Notes: generated by a model not told the origin, from the letters alone. DNA of 64,000 nt from Candidatus Kuenenia stuttgartensis (GCA_945875585.1 CAMCLK010000007.1:1-64000), one strand, 5' to 3'; shown: positions 42,700-52,591, numbered from the stretch's first letter. Numbers and translations are program-made.

Positions 42700-44079
42700 C
42701 TAGCCTCCAAACAAGTGCTGCAACGGTTTTCCAGTCGCTAAGAGGTAAGGCCGTTGTGTTTGGTCGTGAATTTCGGTGGCAGGATCAATTCCGAAGCGGG
42801 CGAAAATGGTGGCCGCCAAATCGCCTGGAGTTGTTGGGTTGGTTGCCGGGTAGGCGCCCATGCGATCACTAGAACCGTGCACCGCTCCGCCAGTAATACC
42901 TCCACCACTGAGCAAAACGCTGGAGCATTCTGGCCAGTGATCGCGACCCGCGTTGGTGTTGATTTTTGGAGTTCGACCAAATTCACCCGTTACAACGATC
43001 AGGGTCGAATCCAGCATCCCGCGGAGATCGAGGTCCTCGATAAGTGCCGAAAGTCCTTGGTCGAATGAGGGCAGCAAAAAATCTTTGTGCTGGTCGAAGC
43101 ACTTGGCGTGGGCATCCCAATTCTGTCCCTGCTGTTTGTAGTCGTAGATATTAATAAATGGCACGCCTGCTTCTACCAATCTGCGCGCAAGCAGGTAATT
43201 TTGACCGCGCATCTGGTGGGCATAGCCCGGGTCGCCATTGCCAGTGGCCGAACCAAAACCGTACCGGTCCCGTGTTTTGTGAGTTTCCTGCGTTACATCC
43301 AGTGCTTTGCGGATGGCTGTAGATTGCAGTAGTTTCAGGGCCTTGCCGTACATTTTGTCCATGGCGCCGGTGTCGCGGCCTGCCTGAAGTGCCTGCCACT
43401 GTTCGCGGCGTGATTGCAGCCGGCTGTTGTCGAGTCCGTCCCGTGGTTGAAGTACATCCACCTGATATTCTCGCTTGGCGGTATCAACGTCGATTCGTAA
43501 TGGGTCATGTGCTGAACCCAGAAAACCACCGCCCTGACATGGTGTTGGAACAACATTGTGAAAAACAAAGGGAAGCGATGCGAATGGTACTTCACAAGTG
43601 TGATTAGAGCGCAGGGCGGTTACTGCGCTGCCATAGCTTGGGAAATGCTGGGGTAGGGGGGCGAAAAGCTCACGATCGGTACCGTCTAGGGGACGTCCCG
43701 TGAGCATGTGGATTGAGCCGGAATCGTGCAGGTGCGCGGCATGGTGCATACTGCGCACCACGGCGACCTTGTGCATGAGCTTGGCCATACGCGGGAGGTG
43801 TTCGCAGATTCGTACTCCATGAGCCGTTGTCGCGATCGGTTTGAATGAACCGCGTACTTCCGCCGGGGCGTCCGGTTTCATGTCAAACGTGTCGATATGG
43901 CTTGGGCCACCGTACAAGAAAACTAAAATGCAAGCCTTGATTGGCTTGGTAGCGACAACTGTGGGAGTGGAGGCTTGGGCACGCCATAACCCACCGAGGT
44001 TGAGGCCAAGGTAACTTCCAGTTCCAAACTGAAGAAGGCTTCGACGGGAAACCATGTTCAAGGCGAGGCTGTCGAACAT
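42700..44079 (-). CDS. DUF1501 protein, Tat-exported (second of three)
   Basis: 459 residues from ATG 44079; a second in-frame ATG eight codons later is possible. Tat signal VSRRSLLQFGTGSYLGLNLGG. Same conserved blocks as its neighbour: ILVFLYGGPSHIDTFDMK, APAEVRGSFKPI, IVVTGEFGRTPKINTN and GRDHWPECSSVLLSGGG. The mid-regions differ strongly from the first copy, so this is an old duplication, not a recent one. The upstream gene on the same strand is the cyanophycinase, 100 bases away. Confidence 0.88.
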   Translation of the reverse strand: MFDSLALNMVSRRSLLQFGTGSYLGLNLGGLWRAQASTPTVVATKPIKACILVFLYGGPSHIDTFDMKPDAPAEVRGSFKPIATTAHGVRICEHLPRMAKLMHKVAVVRSMHHAAHLHDSGSIHMLTGRPLDGTDRELFAPLPQHFPSYGSAVTALRSNHTCEVPFASLPFVFHNVVPTPCQGGGFLGSAHDPLRIDVDTAKREYQVDVLQPRDGLDNSRLQSRREQWQALQAGRDTGAMDKMYGKALKLLQSTAIRKALDVTQETHKTRDRYGFGSATGNGDPGYAHQMRGQNYLLARRLVEAGVPFINIYDYKQQGQNWDAHAKCFDQHKDFLLPSFDQGLSALIEDLDLRGMLDSTLIVVTGEFGRTPKINTNAGRDHWPECSSVLLSGGGITGGAVHGSSDRMGAYPATNPTTPGDLAATIFARFGIDPATEIHDQTQRPYLLATGKPLQHLFGG

Positions 44080-44179
44080 GTGGAATTGGCCCTGATCGGT
44101 CGGCGGGAATCGTGCCAGTGTACTGATATTTATTATGACACGTTCCTGTGAGTTGCCGCTACAAGAATGTTGGGTTCAG

Positions 44180-45715
44180 TTAGGGGGCCAAGGCGAATGA
44201 GTCGCCGCTAGCATAAAGTTTGACCGGTTTTCCCGGATGATAGACGTGTACCTTGCCCGGCCCCAAGACATCCGCACCCTTGGAGGAGGCGATCAAGGCA
44301 GTGCCCTCGTCGATTCCTACACCAATGAATTCCGGTTTTTTCTTGCAAAATAATTCCATGTCGGAAAATCGGTTGCGCTGGCTGAAGTGTTGGTCGATGC
44401 CCACCCCCGGCAGAAAAGCAAAGCCTCGCTCATAGCCCGGAACCATCATCTGGGTGTTGCCAAGTGGACTGCCTCGGCACAGATAATCGCCCAAAATTGT
44501 GGCCCCTGCGGAGCTGCCGCCAATCACACCCCCGCGTTCAAGTACAGCCCTCAAGGCTGTTTCGAATTTGGTGCCTTCGTAGGCATCGACAAAGCGCCAT
44601 TGCCTGCCACCTCCAAACCAAACACCTCCGGCCTGAGTTAATGCGTCGAGGTATTCTGTTGATTCAACTTCTTTTCTGCTGATCCCAGTCAACACCTTAA
44701 ATTGTGTCGCGCCTCCGCTTTGCATCAGGCGTTGGATAGAGCTTCCTTGTGCGATGGGAGATTCTTCGGGTGCGGCAGTTGGCAGGATGACAATAAGGGA
44801 TTTACTGCCTCCAGCGAGTTCCACAAAGCGTTTAGCCAAGGGCTGACCCATTTTTCCCCCACCTACAGCCATGATGGATCCCTTGGCCAAAACGGGTTTC
44901 CCGCGTGGTTTATCCATTTGGGGAGTATAAGCCGCACGCATCAGGCGAACTAAGTCGTCGCGTGTTCCAGACGGTATTGCTGATTCTGAAGTCTGTCCAT
45001 TGGTAGCAAGGGTTACCCATGCCACTTGTCCATTGCCGACAACCTGCATGTCGCGACCCTTGAAAATGACAGCAGTGTTTTCATCAATCCCAAGTCCAGC
45101 GGAACCGGGATTGCCCGCAATAGCCTTATGCAAGCGTGGTTGGCGCGCGGGTTGCGTGAAATGCTGGTCAATGATAATGCCTTGCAGAAATCCAAATCCC
45201 CTACCGATTTCCGGTTCCTGCTTACCACCTGTAATCATGGTGCGAGACATAATTGCAGCCCCAGCGGAAGTGCCACCGATGCTTCCGCCCTTTTCAAGTA
45301 GGCCTTTGAGTTCATTTTCAACAGGTGTGCCAACATATCGGTCGGCCAATCGTTTTTGGTCTCCTCCCAAAATCCAGACGGCAGAAGCCGTACGAATGGG
45401 AAGGGCAAAGTCAGCCTCCATGGCTTGCTCTCTGCTTTTTGCGTGAAGTACCGTGACCTTCATTCCATGGATCTCGAATGGTTTTCCGAAAGTGCTCAAT
45501 GGGCTGGTATCCGAATTCGTGCTGGCAGTGGGCAGAACAATCAGGTGATTTTGTCGTTTTGAAGCAACCGTTAACAATTCAATCGCTTCTGGAGGGGTAA
45601 TGCCACCACCAACAATGATCAGGGTTCCTTTGGGCGCTATCGTGGCAAAGGCAGGGCCATTGGTTGCGATTGGATTTTGGGTAAATGCCACACAAGCAAC
45701 AAAGAATAACAACAT
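44180..45715 (-). CDS. tandem-domain cyanophycinase-like peptidase (S51 family)
   Basis: 511 residues with an N-terminal signal (LLFFVACVAF). It contains two consecutive cyanophycinase domains. Domain 1 (about 28-260) has the nucleophile Ser150 in GGTSAGAAIM, DQHFTQPARQPRL and GIDENTA. Domain 2 (about 278-511) has Ser402 in GGSSAGATIL, DQHFSQRNRFSDM and GIDEGTA. Standard cyanophycinases are one domain of about 270 residues working as a dimer. This protein looks like a covalent pair with both nucleophiles kept. The enzyme class cleaves multi-L-arginyl-poly-L-aspartate or related isoaspartyl peptides. No cyanophycin synthetase lies nearby, so the substrate may differ. Confidence 0.85.
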   Translation of the reverse strand: MLLFFVACVAFTQNPIATNGPAFATIAPKGTLIIVGGGITPPEAIELLTVASKRQNHLIVLPTASTNSDTSPLSTFGKPFEIHGMKVTVLHAKSREQAMEADFALPIRTASAVWILGGDQKRLADRYVGTPVENELKGLLEKGGSIGGTSAGAAIMSRTMITGGKQEPEIGRGFGFLQGIIIDQHFTQPARQPRLHKAIAGNPGSAGLGIDENTAVIFKGRDMQVVGNGQVAWVTLATNGQTSESAIPSGTRDDLVRLMRAAYTPQMDKPRGKPVLAKGSIMAVGGGKMGQPLAKRFVELAGGSKSLIVILPTAAPEESPIAQGSSIQRLMQSGGATQFKVLTGISRKEVESTEYLDALTQAGGVWFGGGRQWRFVDAYEGTKFETALRAVLERGGVIGGSSAGATILGDYLCRGSPLGNTQMMVPGYERGFAFLPGVGIDQHFSQRNRFSDMELFCKKKPEFIGVGIDEGTALIASSKGADVLGPGKVHVYHPGKPVKLYASGDSFALAP

Positions 45716-45828
45716 GGCACGGGTCCAAATTGGATGATCGCTCTTTAAGGCATCAGATTAGCATGTCGAACTGGATATTTTGCTCGATAAAACCAATCAG
45801 CAGCCAGAATTTCATTGGTTTGAAACAA

Positions 45829-45860
45829 CAAGGCAGTCCGCTAGGAAGCGGACTGCCTTG
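45829..45860 (-). terminator. strong rho-independent terminator after the small lipoprotein
   Basis: A perfect 14-base stem (caaggcagtccgct / agcggactgccttg) with loop agga lies 21 bases past the lipoprotein stop. On the minus strand it is followed by ttgtttc. Confidence 0.85.
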
Positions 45861-45881
45861 ATTAAAAACGGAAGTCTGATT

Positions 45882-46064
45882 TTATTCGGCTTTGGCGGCC
45901 GGTGGCGTCGCTATTTTTTTAGCTCCGCCACCGGCAGTGGTGGGTGCTGGTGGAAGACTTTGATTCAGATTTTTAGGAATTTCGGTTTTGGTCTCACCGC
46001 AACCAGTCAATACGGAGATCGAATAAACTAAGCAGAAGGCGCTTATCAATCGGGAAAGCAGCAT
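45882..46064 (-). CDS. small lipoprotein
   Basis: 60 residues from ATG 46064, with a perfect AGGAGG. A signal peptide ends in the lipobox SVLTGC, so Cys at about residue 22 is probably lipidated. The rest is a short Pro/Ala/Lys-rich tail (PPAPTTAGGGAKK). Such small lipoproteins commonly follow DUF1559 genes in planctomycetes, and here it starts 49 bases after one. Function unknown. Confidence 0.8.
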   Translation of the reverse strand: MLLSRLISAFCLVYSISVLTGCGETKTEIPKNLNQSLPPAPTTAGGGAKKIATPPAAKAE

Positions 46065-46113
46065 CGTGATCCTCCTAAGATGTATGGATGAAATCAAAAT
46101 CAAATTAAACGTA

Positions 46114-47148
46114 TCAGTTAGTGAGTTGTGAATAATCAACAACTGCACCATCTGCCCTGCCGGCCATTGCAATAAATACATACCAATCACTGACGGCAGG
46201 GTTTCTGGTCCCAGACGAACCGGTCTTAATGAAGCGAATACTACCATCGGCAAATGAGCAGTTGATACCACCGGTGTGCTTGCTGCTCATAGACAAGGGA
46301 ACAAGCGCAGATGTGCCACCTCCACCTGCAATTCCCCACTTGGCAGGAATGACTACACCGCCCATCCAAGACCAAAAAAAGTCGGGTTGGGCATTGCCAG
46401 TGGCACCAATACTTCTACCTAATGTTTCTCCGAAAGACATTGTGTTGGAAGTTCCATCTGTAATATCACTCATTTTTGTTTTGGATCGATTGTAATAAAT
46501 ACCAGAATATAACTGAAGATTTACACCCGGACCATCGGCTGTTGATGAAGTGCTAACCTTGTCACCAAGAGCGCCAGCAACTCCAGCATAGTTTGTTTTC
46601 CCAAGGTCGTAGGCATTGCCACCAGTGAAAGAGCCATAGGTGCAGGATATACCACCGGGAGCACTTGGATCCGGTCCCATCATCACAATAGGACCGTTTG
46701 TTGTATCGCTTGCAGACCTCACAGGGTCGGAAGGACATGTGTACGTTTTAATTTTGGTGTAAGCCAAACTCCAATCGGGATTCACTGTCCACCATTGAGT
46801 AGCAGCTACAACATCGACATTATATTTTATTGAAAATTGCTTATATACAGCTTCTTGCTCAATGAATGGCAATAAAAAATACATCGTGCCAGTGCTTTGT
46901 CCGCCCCAAAAACCAGTAGCCTGAGTGCCACCAAGTGTACCGGGAGGCAGCACCCCGTTTGAACTTTCGTAACTTAGAGATGCCAAGCCAATCTGCTTCA
47001 GATTGTTTGAGCACTGCATGCGATTCGCGGCTTCACGAATCTTTTGCACTGCTGGCACCAGTAGGCCAATCAGCACAGCAATAATAGCAATCACCACTAA
47101 AAGTTCGATGAGAGTGAAACCAAAGCGCTTATCATGATTGCGATTCAT
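46114..47148 (-). CDS. DUF1559 pseudopilin-like protein
   Basis: 344 residues from ATG 47148, with GGGGAGGGG upstream. A prepilin leader with the cleavage and methylation motif [35 protein letters not shown], followed by [14 protein letters not shown], defines the family. The C-terminal part has [11 protein letters not shown] and [11 protein letters not shown], also conserved in DUF1559. These proteins are abundant in planctomycetes and are thought to be processed by a prepilin peptidase; their surface role is unproven. It is probably co-transcribed with the small lipoprotein downstream. Confidence 0.93.
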   Translation of the reverse strand: MNRNHDKRFGFTLIELLVVIAIIAVLIGLLVPAVQKIREAANRMQCSNNLKQIGLASLSYESSNGVLPPGTLGGTQATGFWGGQSTGTMYFLLPFIEQEAVYKQFSIKYNVDVVAATQWWTVNPDWSLAYTKIKTYTCPSDPVRSASDTTNGPIVMMGPDPSAPGGISCTYGSFTGGNAYDLGKTNYAGVAGALGDKVSTSSTADGPGVNLQLYSGIYYNRSKTKMSDITDGTSNTMSFGETLGRSIGATGNAQPDFFWSWMGGVVIPAKWGIAGGGGTSALVPLSMSSKHTGGINCSFADGSIRFIKTGSSGTRNPAVSDWYVFIAMAGRADGAVVDYSQLTN

Positions 47149-47737
47149 GATACCCCTCCCCAAAAAGTAAAATGAACTCGACGAGGCAAGAACAACATCT
47201 TCGGGAGAGGGGAGGAAGAATGCCGTGTTCTTGCATTATTAATAATTCATGAATTAGCCCATGTCCACACAAGTTTGAAAAATAGCTGGAAACTTTTTGA
47301 AGAAACTGAAAACGCGCATGTGAGCAGATTATTTGAAAAAGGTGGCGCCATTACCTGTGATTGCAATTTAAGATTTATTGCGTTCCACCATGAATGGAAT
47401 TCTAGTGGCATGAAAATCGGCCACAAAGGTTGGTGCTGAATGAATTTGGTTGATCGGCGCGTTGCAAGTTAAGGTGAAATGTGCCAAGCAAACTGTTTCT
47501 ACGGTTTGTCTTAAGATAGCTGAATTGCCGGCATTAGGATATCAAGCAATTTCAATGTTTACCGATAAATCCATTCAAATGATTTGCGGATTGTAAGCTC
47601 GCTCTGCTCAAGTGCTAATGGCTGATTGCTTCTAATTCGATTGCAAAGACCAAGCAGGTGCCAAGGGGCATCAAACAGGAAGGTATGCAGTGGTAGGAAT
47701 GAACCGCACACTCGTTACAACTAAGTGGTCCGTAACC
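47149..47737. other. 589-base gene-free region
   Basis: Both strands carry many stops and no reading frame I can support. The part next to the DUF1559 start is purine-rich, then AT-rich with a perfect palindrome at 47243-47256. The remainder shows no tRNA cloverleaf, strong terminator or repeat. It probably holds the DUF1559 promoter and the 3' flank of the CocE-like gene. Confidence 0.6.
47243..47256. promoter_or_regulatory. perfect 14-base palindrome upstream of the DUF1559 gene
   Basis: taattcatgaatta reads the same on both strands and sits about 95 bases upstream of the DUF1559 start inside an AT-rich stretch. It has the size and symmetry of a dimeric regulator site; no regulator is identified. 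Confidence 0.35.
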
Positions 47738-49378
47738 TTATTCGCATACTGGCGCCATGATGCGTGAAGCATTTTTGGCCTGATGGTACACGGTGTTGAT
47801 ACCCACCATGGCGTCTGCTGGGAATTCTTCCGTGAGAGGTCCACCTGTGTTGGGATTGGGTTCGTAAAAAGGAGCTGCGGTGCTGCAAACCGTGACGCGG
47901 ATGCGGTGTCCTGCGTTGAAGATCTGGCTGATCCAACCGACATCGAAATTGATAGGGTGGATTGCGCCAGCTTTCATAAGGCTGACTTTGTCGAATCCTT
48001 CCCGGTAACGCGCCCTGCGAACATAATCCACCAATAATATCGAACGGCCGTCCGGGTAGACGTCCGAAACGCGCACAATAAAGTCGGAATCGGGCGCGGT
48101 AGATGAAACCATCAGTTCGGCTCGAATTTTGCCAGTCCACTCAACAGGCTTATCCAGCACAGGAGAGGTGAATGTCAGCACATTGGGCTCACGCTCGAAA
48201 GCTTGGGCATCCATGGCGCCAGGGAAAGCCCGCACATTTTTTCCAACAGAAGCTGGGTTGAATGGGTCTGCCTTATAACTGGTTGAGGATTGTTCTTCTA
48301 TCGGCTTTGATGTTCTGAGAATGCCGCCTTGCCGGAGGTAGTAAGCAGATTCCTTTGCCGGGACAGGCCAATTATTTGCTTGCCGATAAATGTTGCCTGG
48401 CGCGCCTTGTTCTCCCACGGCTCCCATAACAAAATAGCGCACAGTGGGATCTTTTGCGATGCCGTTGTCGATGCCTTTCAAGTGGTGATTGAACCAACGG
48501 ATCACGTGTTCCTCGACATTAAAGCGTGCGTTATCGGGATAGGTCATTTCGCCAACTTTTGCGGAATTGGCCCAGCTTCCACCATGCGCCCATGGGCCAA
48601 TTATCAACTGTTGGTTTCCTTTTGAATTGCTTCCGCCATGATGTTGGCGACCGACAAAACTATCGACCGAACCGACATTCATGAAGTCAAACCAAGACCC
48701 GATTGTGAAACAAGGCACGTCCATATTTTCGAAATGCCGCGAGCAGTCTTCTGCCATCCAATAATCATCGTAGTTGGGGTGGCGATACCATTCAGCAACA
48801 AGGTCGCGGTTGTGGGATGGCACACGGCAAACGGAGTCCATCTGCCTGAAGCGGACGGGGCGGGTGGTTCCGCCAATCCTGTAGCCTTCTTGGAAAAGAC
48901 TCAGGCCAGTATCTGTCATGTGTTGCGCCACCAAATGCGGGGGGCGCGTTACCGCGAGAAAGTTTTGCGCGAATCCTGCCTGTGAGCCACCAAAAGTACC
49001 AATCTTGCCTGTGCTCCATGGTTGGCCGGCCAGCCATTCCACGAGGTCATAACCGTCTTTGAGTTCACCCCAACCCAGAGCTCGATAACCAACCCAAGTG
49101 CCTTCAGATTTTTGTGATCCACGGAAATTGGCTGCCGCAACAACAAATCCCGCTGCTGCAAGACGCGCATAACGCTGGCGTGATGCTTCACCATCAACTG
49201 ATGCGTAGCGTTGTTCTAGCAGTACTGGCCAAGGCCCTTTGCCAGGTGGTGTGAAAATCAGAACGGAAAGTTTCACATTGTCACGCATCGGAACCATGGC
49301 AGCGGTGGCCACAACTCCGGCTGGCAATGGCTGGTTATGTGAAGACACCAGGACCAGCATCGCAGCAATCCAAGTCAT
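47738..49378 (-). CDS. CocE/NonD-family alpha/beta hydrolase (X-Pro dipeptidyl-peptidase S15-like)
   Basis: 546 residues with a short N-terminal hydrophobic signal. The hydrolase domain has VPMRDNVKLSVLIFTP and DGYDLVEWLAGQPWSTGKIGTFGGSQAG, with the nucleophile Ser in GGSQAG, then WYRHPNYDDYW. A C-terminal beta-jellyroll domain follows (SDFIVRVSDVYPDGRSILLVD; NAGHRIRVTVCS). Family members are peptidases, cocaine esterase or glutaryl-acylases. The substrate cannot be read from sequence. It lies 31 bases downstream of a DUF1501 gene on the same strand and may be in the same operon. Confidence 0.88.
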   Translation of the reverse strand: MTWIAAMLVLVSSHNQPLPAGVVATAAMVPMRDNVKLSVLIFTPPGKGPWPVLLEQRYASVDGEASRQRYARLAAAGFVVAAANFRGSQKSEGTWVGYRALGWGELKDGYDLVEWLAGQPWSTGKIGTFGGSQAGFAQNFLAVTRPPHLVAQHMTDTGLSLFQEGYRIGGTTRPVRFRQMDSVCRVPSHNRDLVAEWYRHPNYDDYWMAEDCSRHFENMDVPCFTIGSWFDFMNVGSVDSFVGRQHHGGSNSKGNQQLIIGPWAHGGSWANSAKVGEMTYPDNARFNVEEHVIRWFNHHLKGIDNGIAKDPTVRYFVMGAVGEQGAPGNIYRQANNWPVPAKESAYYLRQGGILRTSKPIEEQSSTSYKADPFNPASVGKNVRAFPGAMDAQAFEREPNVLTFTSPVLDKPVEWTGKIRAELMVSSTAPDSDFIVRVSDVYPDGRSILLVDYVRRARYREGFDKVSLMKAGAIHPINFDVGWISQIFNAGHRIRVTVCSTAAPFYEPNPNTGGPLTEEFPADAMVGINTVYHQAKNASRIMAPVCE

Positions 49379-49409
49379 GACGTTATTCCTGTGGTTTACT
49401 CATGGGGAT

Positions 49410-50825
49410 TCAAGCGGAAACCAGTTCCGTGATGGCCTTGCCGTCGCGTACAATTGGTACTGGACGGCCCGTGAAATCGGGTAGAGCTGCTTTTTCGTAG
49501 TCGATTCCAAGGTGGGAGTAAATGGTGGCCAGAAAGTCTTGTGGGCCAACGCGCCGCGACACCACCTCTTCGCCCCGACGATCGGTGGCACCGATCACTT
49601 GGCCGGGAGTGATCCCGCCGCCGGCCCACAGCATGGAATTGGCATTGGGCCAATGGTCGCGCCCGGGTTGCACCACGCCAGCAGCGGCACTGGCTACTCC
49701 CCCGCCACTACTTGCGACATTGGAGATGCGCGGCGTACGGCCGAATTCTCCAGTGACAACGACAAGTACTCGTTTGGAGAGGCCCCTCTCGTATATGTCA
49801 TCGATTAGCGCGCTAACCGCCTGATCGAAAAAGGGCGCCCGATACTTTAAGGCATCAAACACATGATGGTTGACAGCATGGTCATCCCAGTTGGCAACCC
49901 GACCGCACAACGGTCCATCGAGTGTTGTGGTAACAATTTCAACCCCAGCTTCCACCAAACGTCGCGCCATCAGCAGTTGCTGGCCCCATGTGTTGCGACC
50001 ATAACGGTCACGCAATCGTGGATTTTCCAGATTGAGGTCGAAGGCCTTGGCGGCTCGTGTGCTAGTGAGCAATTGAAGTGATTGCTTTTGGAAACCATCC
50101 AGCGTTTCCATGACCCCCGTACGATCGATGTCGCGCCTCAGAGTGTCGAAATTTTTAAGCAAGCCATGACGTTCACTTACACGAGCCGAGGAGCCTGTGT
50201 CGGAAATCCCTATATTCGGAACACGAAATCCGGGCGAATTGGGGTCTCCCATGACGGCAAATGGCGCGTACGTTTCTCCAAGATAGCCAGGGCCCGCAAT
50301 GGTGAAGTTGTCGTACCTTGTAATTGGGTTGACACCAACATAGTTTGGAAGCGGTCGCTCCGGGCCGAAGCGAAGGCGGTGCGCCACGCTCATGAAGTCT
50401 GGGTACACTGGCTTGAGTTTGTCTGCCGCATCCGGGTCGCCTGCCAGAAGTTGGAGGGAGCCAGCAGGGTGGCCTCCTCCCGTATGGGCCATCGATCTCA
50501 AAATGCTGAATCGATGTGCCACGCTGGCATGTTTGGGAAGCAATTCACCAAGGCGCAATCCGGAGGTCTTGGTGGCAATGGGGCCGAATGGACCGCGGTA
50601 CTCCGATGGGGCATCAGGTTTGGGGTCGTATGTTTCCAGATGGCTGGCGCCTCCCCGCAGCCATACCACAATGATTGCCGTGGATTCCGTTCCCGTAATT
50701 GCGGCGGGTGCTTCCGCCCGCAAGCGCATGAGAGTGGGGAGGGATAGCGATGCGAATGCACCCAGACCCGTTCGCAAAAGTTCTCGCCGCGAGCCATTGC
50801 ATTGGGAATTCACGGAATTTGGCAT
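49410..50825 (-). CDS. DUF1501 protein, Tat-exported (third of three)
   Basis: 471 residues from ATG 50825 with AAGGAG; the longer open frame has no ribosome binding site. Tat signal GSRRELLRTGLGAFASLSLP. The DUF1501 blocks are IIVVWLRGGASHLETYDPK, APSEYRGPFGPI, LVVVTGEFGRTPRIS and GRDHWPNANSMLWAGGG. It contains a Gly/Ala-rich insertion (ASSGGGVASAAAGVVQPG) between the GRTPRIS and GRDHWP blocks that the other two lack. It is followed by the CocE-like hydrolase and is divergent from the dehydratase gene, with a 222-base gap. Confidence 0.88.
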   Translation of the reverse strand: MPNSVNSQCNGSRRELLRTGLGAFASLSLPTLMRLRAEAPAAITGTESTAIIVVWLRGGASHLETYDPKPDAPSEYRGPFGPIATKTSGLRLGELLPKHASVAHRFSILRSMAHTGGGHPAGSLQLLAGDPDAADKLKPVYPDFMSVAHRLRFGPERPLPNYVGVNPITRYDNFTIAGPGYLGETYAPFAVMGDPNSPGFRVPNIGISDTGSSARVSERHGLLKNFDTLRRDIDRTGVMETLDGFQKQSLQLLTSTRAAKAFDLNLENPRLRDRYGRNTWGQQLLMARRLVEAGVEIVTTTLDGPLCGRVANWDDHAVNHHVFDALKYRAPFFDQAVSALIDDIYERGLSKRVLVVVTGEFGRTPRISNVASSGGGVASAAAGVVQPGRDHWPNANSMLWAGGGITPGQVIGATDRRGEEVVSRRVGPQDFLATIYSHLGIDYEKAALPDFTGRPVPIVRDGKAITELVSA

Positions 50826-51047
50826 CGGAACTCCTTTCGGATATGACACGGCTGCATTAGCGCAACTGGGAGGGACCCTATCGTGCGGCAGAATTTCTTG
50901 CCATGCAATACCAGAGTAGCGCCTTGGCATGAGTATGGCGGTGGCGCAGCTTCCTCATTGATTTCGACGATTTTTCAGACACATGGTGTTTTGATGGACT
51001 AGGCTTTTATTGAGACGCATCAGTCATATCGCAAGGGAGAACCATGG

Positions 51048-52037
51048 ATGAAATCTCTCACACGGTCTCTACCAACAAGTTTGCTCAGTATTGAATCCGT
51101 TCTTGAAGCGCGCGTTCGATTGCGAAACCGCGTGGTTCACACACCATTGCAGGCTTCTGCCGCGATTGGTCACAACTTGGGTGCGACCACCTATCTGAAA
51201 CTTGAATGCCTGCAACGCACAGGCTCCTTCAAGGCTCGCGGCGCCTTCAATAAATTGCTGTCGCTGTCAGACAGCCAAAGGAAGCGTGGTGTTGTTGGAG
51301 TCAGTGGCGGAAATCATGCGCAGGGATTGGCTTATGCTGCCAAGGATCTGGGGGTTCGTGCCACCATTTGCATGCCTGCAAGCACCCCCAGTAATTATCT
51401 GGAAGCCACCCGGGGTTATGGGGCAGATGTTGTTTTGTGCCCGGATATTACAGCGGCTTTTGCCGAAGGCCGCCGGTTGCGCGATTCAGGAATGGTGGAA
51501 GTGCATCCATTTGATGACATTTTGGTAGCGGCAGGTCAGGGAACCGTAGGGTTGGAAATTCTCGATGATTTGCCTGAAATGACTCGTATTTATGTCAGTA
51601 TTGGCGGTGGTGGTCTCATCAGTGGTGTAGCCACGGCTTTGCGCCGCAGGCGCCCGGATATTCGTGTGTTTGGTGTTGAAACAGACGGCGCCAATGCAAT
51701 GGCGCGAAGTTTGGCCGCGGGTGGATTGATCGATATGCCTGCCATCACATCCATTGCACGTACTTTGGGTGCGCCAAGGGTGTCGGATTTCACATTAAGG
51801 CATGTTCAGGAGCTTGTTGAAGAGGTCATGGTGGTTGACGATAGCGAAGCGTTCGATGCCCTGAAGTTCATCTTAGAGAGGGCTAAAATCCTTACTGAGC
51901 CAGCGGCAGCATGCTGTCTTGCCGCTGCTCGCCGTCATGCGGGCACATTCGCGCCCAACGAAAAAGTGGTGATTCTGCTATGCGGAGGCAATACTTCCAT
52001 GCACGACCTTTCACAATGGCAGGCACGATTTGCTTGA
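51048..52037 (+). CDS. threonine/serine dehydratase-like PLP enzyme
   Basis: 329 residues from ATG 51048, preceded by AAGGGAG. It is a fold-type II PLP enzyme: the lysine is in TGSFKARGAFNKL, the Asn/Ser contacts in VVGVSGGNHAQGLAYAA, the phosphate-binding glycine loop in SIGGGGLISGVATAL, and LCGGNTS at the C-terminus. The length fits the catabolic, non-ACT-domain class (TdcB or serine racemase-like), not biosynthetic IlvA (about 510). It would deaminate Thr or Ser to the 2-oxoacid. A racemase activity cannot be excluded. It is convergent with a small unknown gene 15 bases away. Confidence 0.85.
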   Translation: MKSLTRSLPTSLLSIESVLEARVRLRNRVVHTPLQASAAIGHNLGATTYLKLECLQRTGSFKARGAFNKLLSLSDSQRKRGVVGVSGGNHAQGLAYAAKDLGVRATICMPASTPSNYLEATRGYGADVVLCPDITAAFAEGRRLRDSGMVEVHPFDDILVAAGQGTVGLEILDDLPEMTRIYVSIGGGGLISGVATALRRRRPDIRVFGVETDGANAMARSLAAGGLIDMPAITSIARTLGAPRVSDFTLRHVQELVEEVMVVDDSEAFDALKFILERAKILTEPAAACCLAAARRHAGTFAPNEKVVILLCGGNTSMHDLSQWQARFA

Positions 52038-52052
52038 TTGTTTACCGGCAAG

Positions 52053-52517
52053 TCAGGTCGGCGGTGGCTGTGGCTGGTCCTTTACTTCACGTGGAGGGCA
52101 AGCGTCGGCCATGGGGCCAACAAGATTGATCAAGGTGCCAATCTGATTGAGTCTGGTGCCATAACGGTCCAAAAATTCCTGTAGAAAAAATTCTTCCTCG
52201 ATGCAGTCGGATTCCTCGTTAATACGATCCGTCAGATCTTGGACCATGTGCCCTAGTGCCTTTTCAAGGTGAGGCAGGGCGCGCTTGCAACTGTCTCCCA
52301 GCTCCGGAAGTACTTGCGACTGCCGACTAAGATACCCCTTCCACCGGGCCGATTGGTCCTGATTGGCGAGCATTGTTTTTAGGCACTGGTGCTGATCTTT
52401 GTTCAATTCCACCAGTTGTCTCATCAGCTCGATCGATTCTTGAAGAGCAGGCGATGCGTAAACTTCTGCCCGGCCCGAGGGAATGGCTGGTGTCACGTTG
52501 ATTTGGTGGTAATGCAT
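52053..52517 (-). CDS. conserved-looking hypothetical helical protein
   Basis: 154 residues from ATG 52517 (GGGG upstream). I do not recognise it. It is mostly amphipathic helix with heptad-like Leu spacing (SIELMRQLVELNKDQHQCLKTML; LEKALGHMVQDLTDRI), an acidic cluster (NEESDCIEEEFFLQEF) and a Pro-rich C-terminal tail. There is no signal or membrane segment. It is divergent from the ComEC-like MBL gene (74 bases between starts). Confidence 0.6.
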   Translation of the reverse strand: MHYHQINVTPAIPSGRAEVYASPALQESIELMRQLVELNKDQHQCLKTMLANQDQSARWKGYLSRQSQVLPELGDSCKRALPHLEKALGHMVQDLTDRINEESDCIEEEFFLQEFLDRYGTRLNQIGTLINLVGPMADACPPREVKDQPQPPPT

Positions 52518-52591
52518 GAAAGACCCCAAACTGTTGGAACGAAACGTTTGATGGGGTAGTATACCCTGTCATCCTAAGGGGGTCCATTGCC

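Noticed and set aside
47149-47737. tRNA or small RNA gene in the largest gap
   Set aside because: I found no cloverleaf, T-loop consensus or strong terminator.
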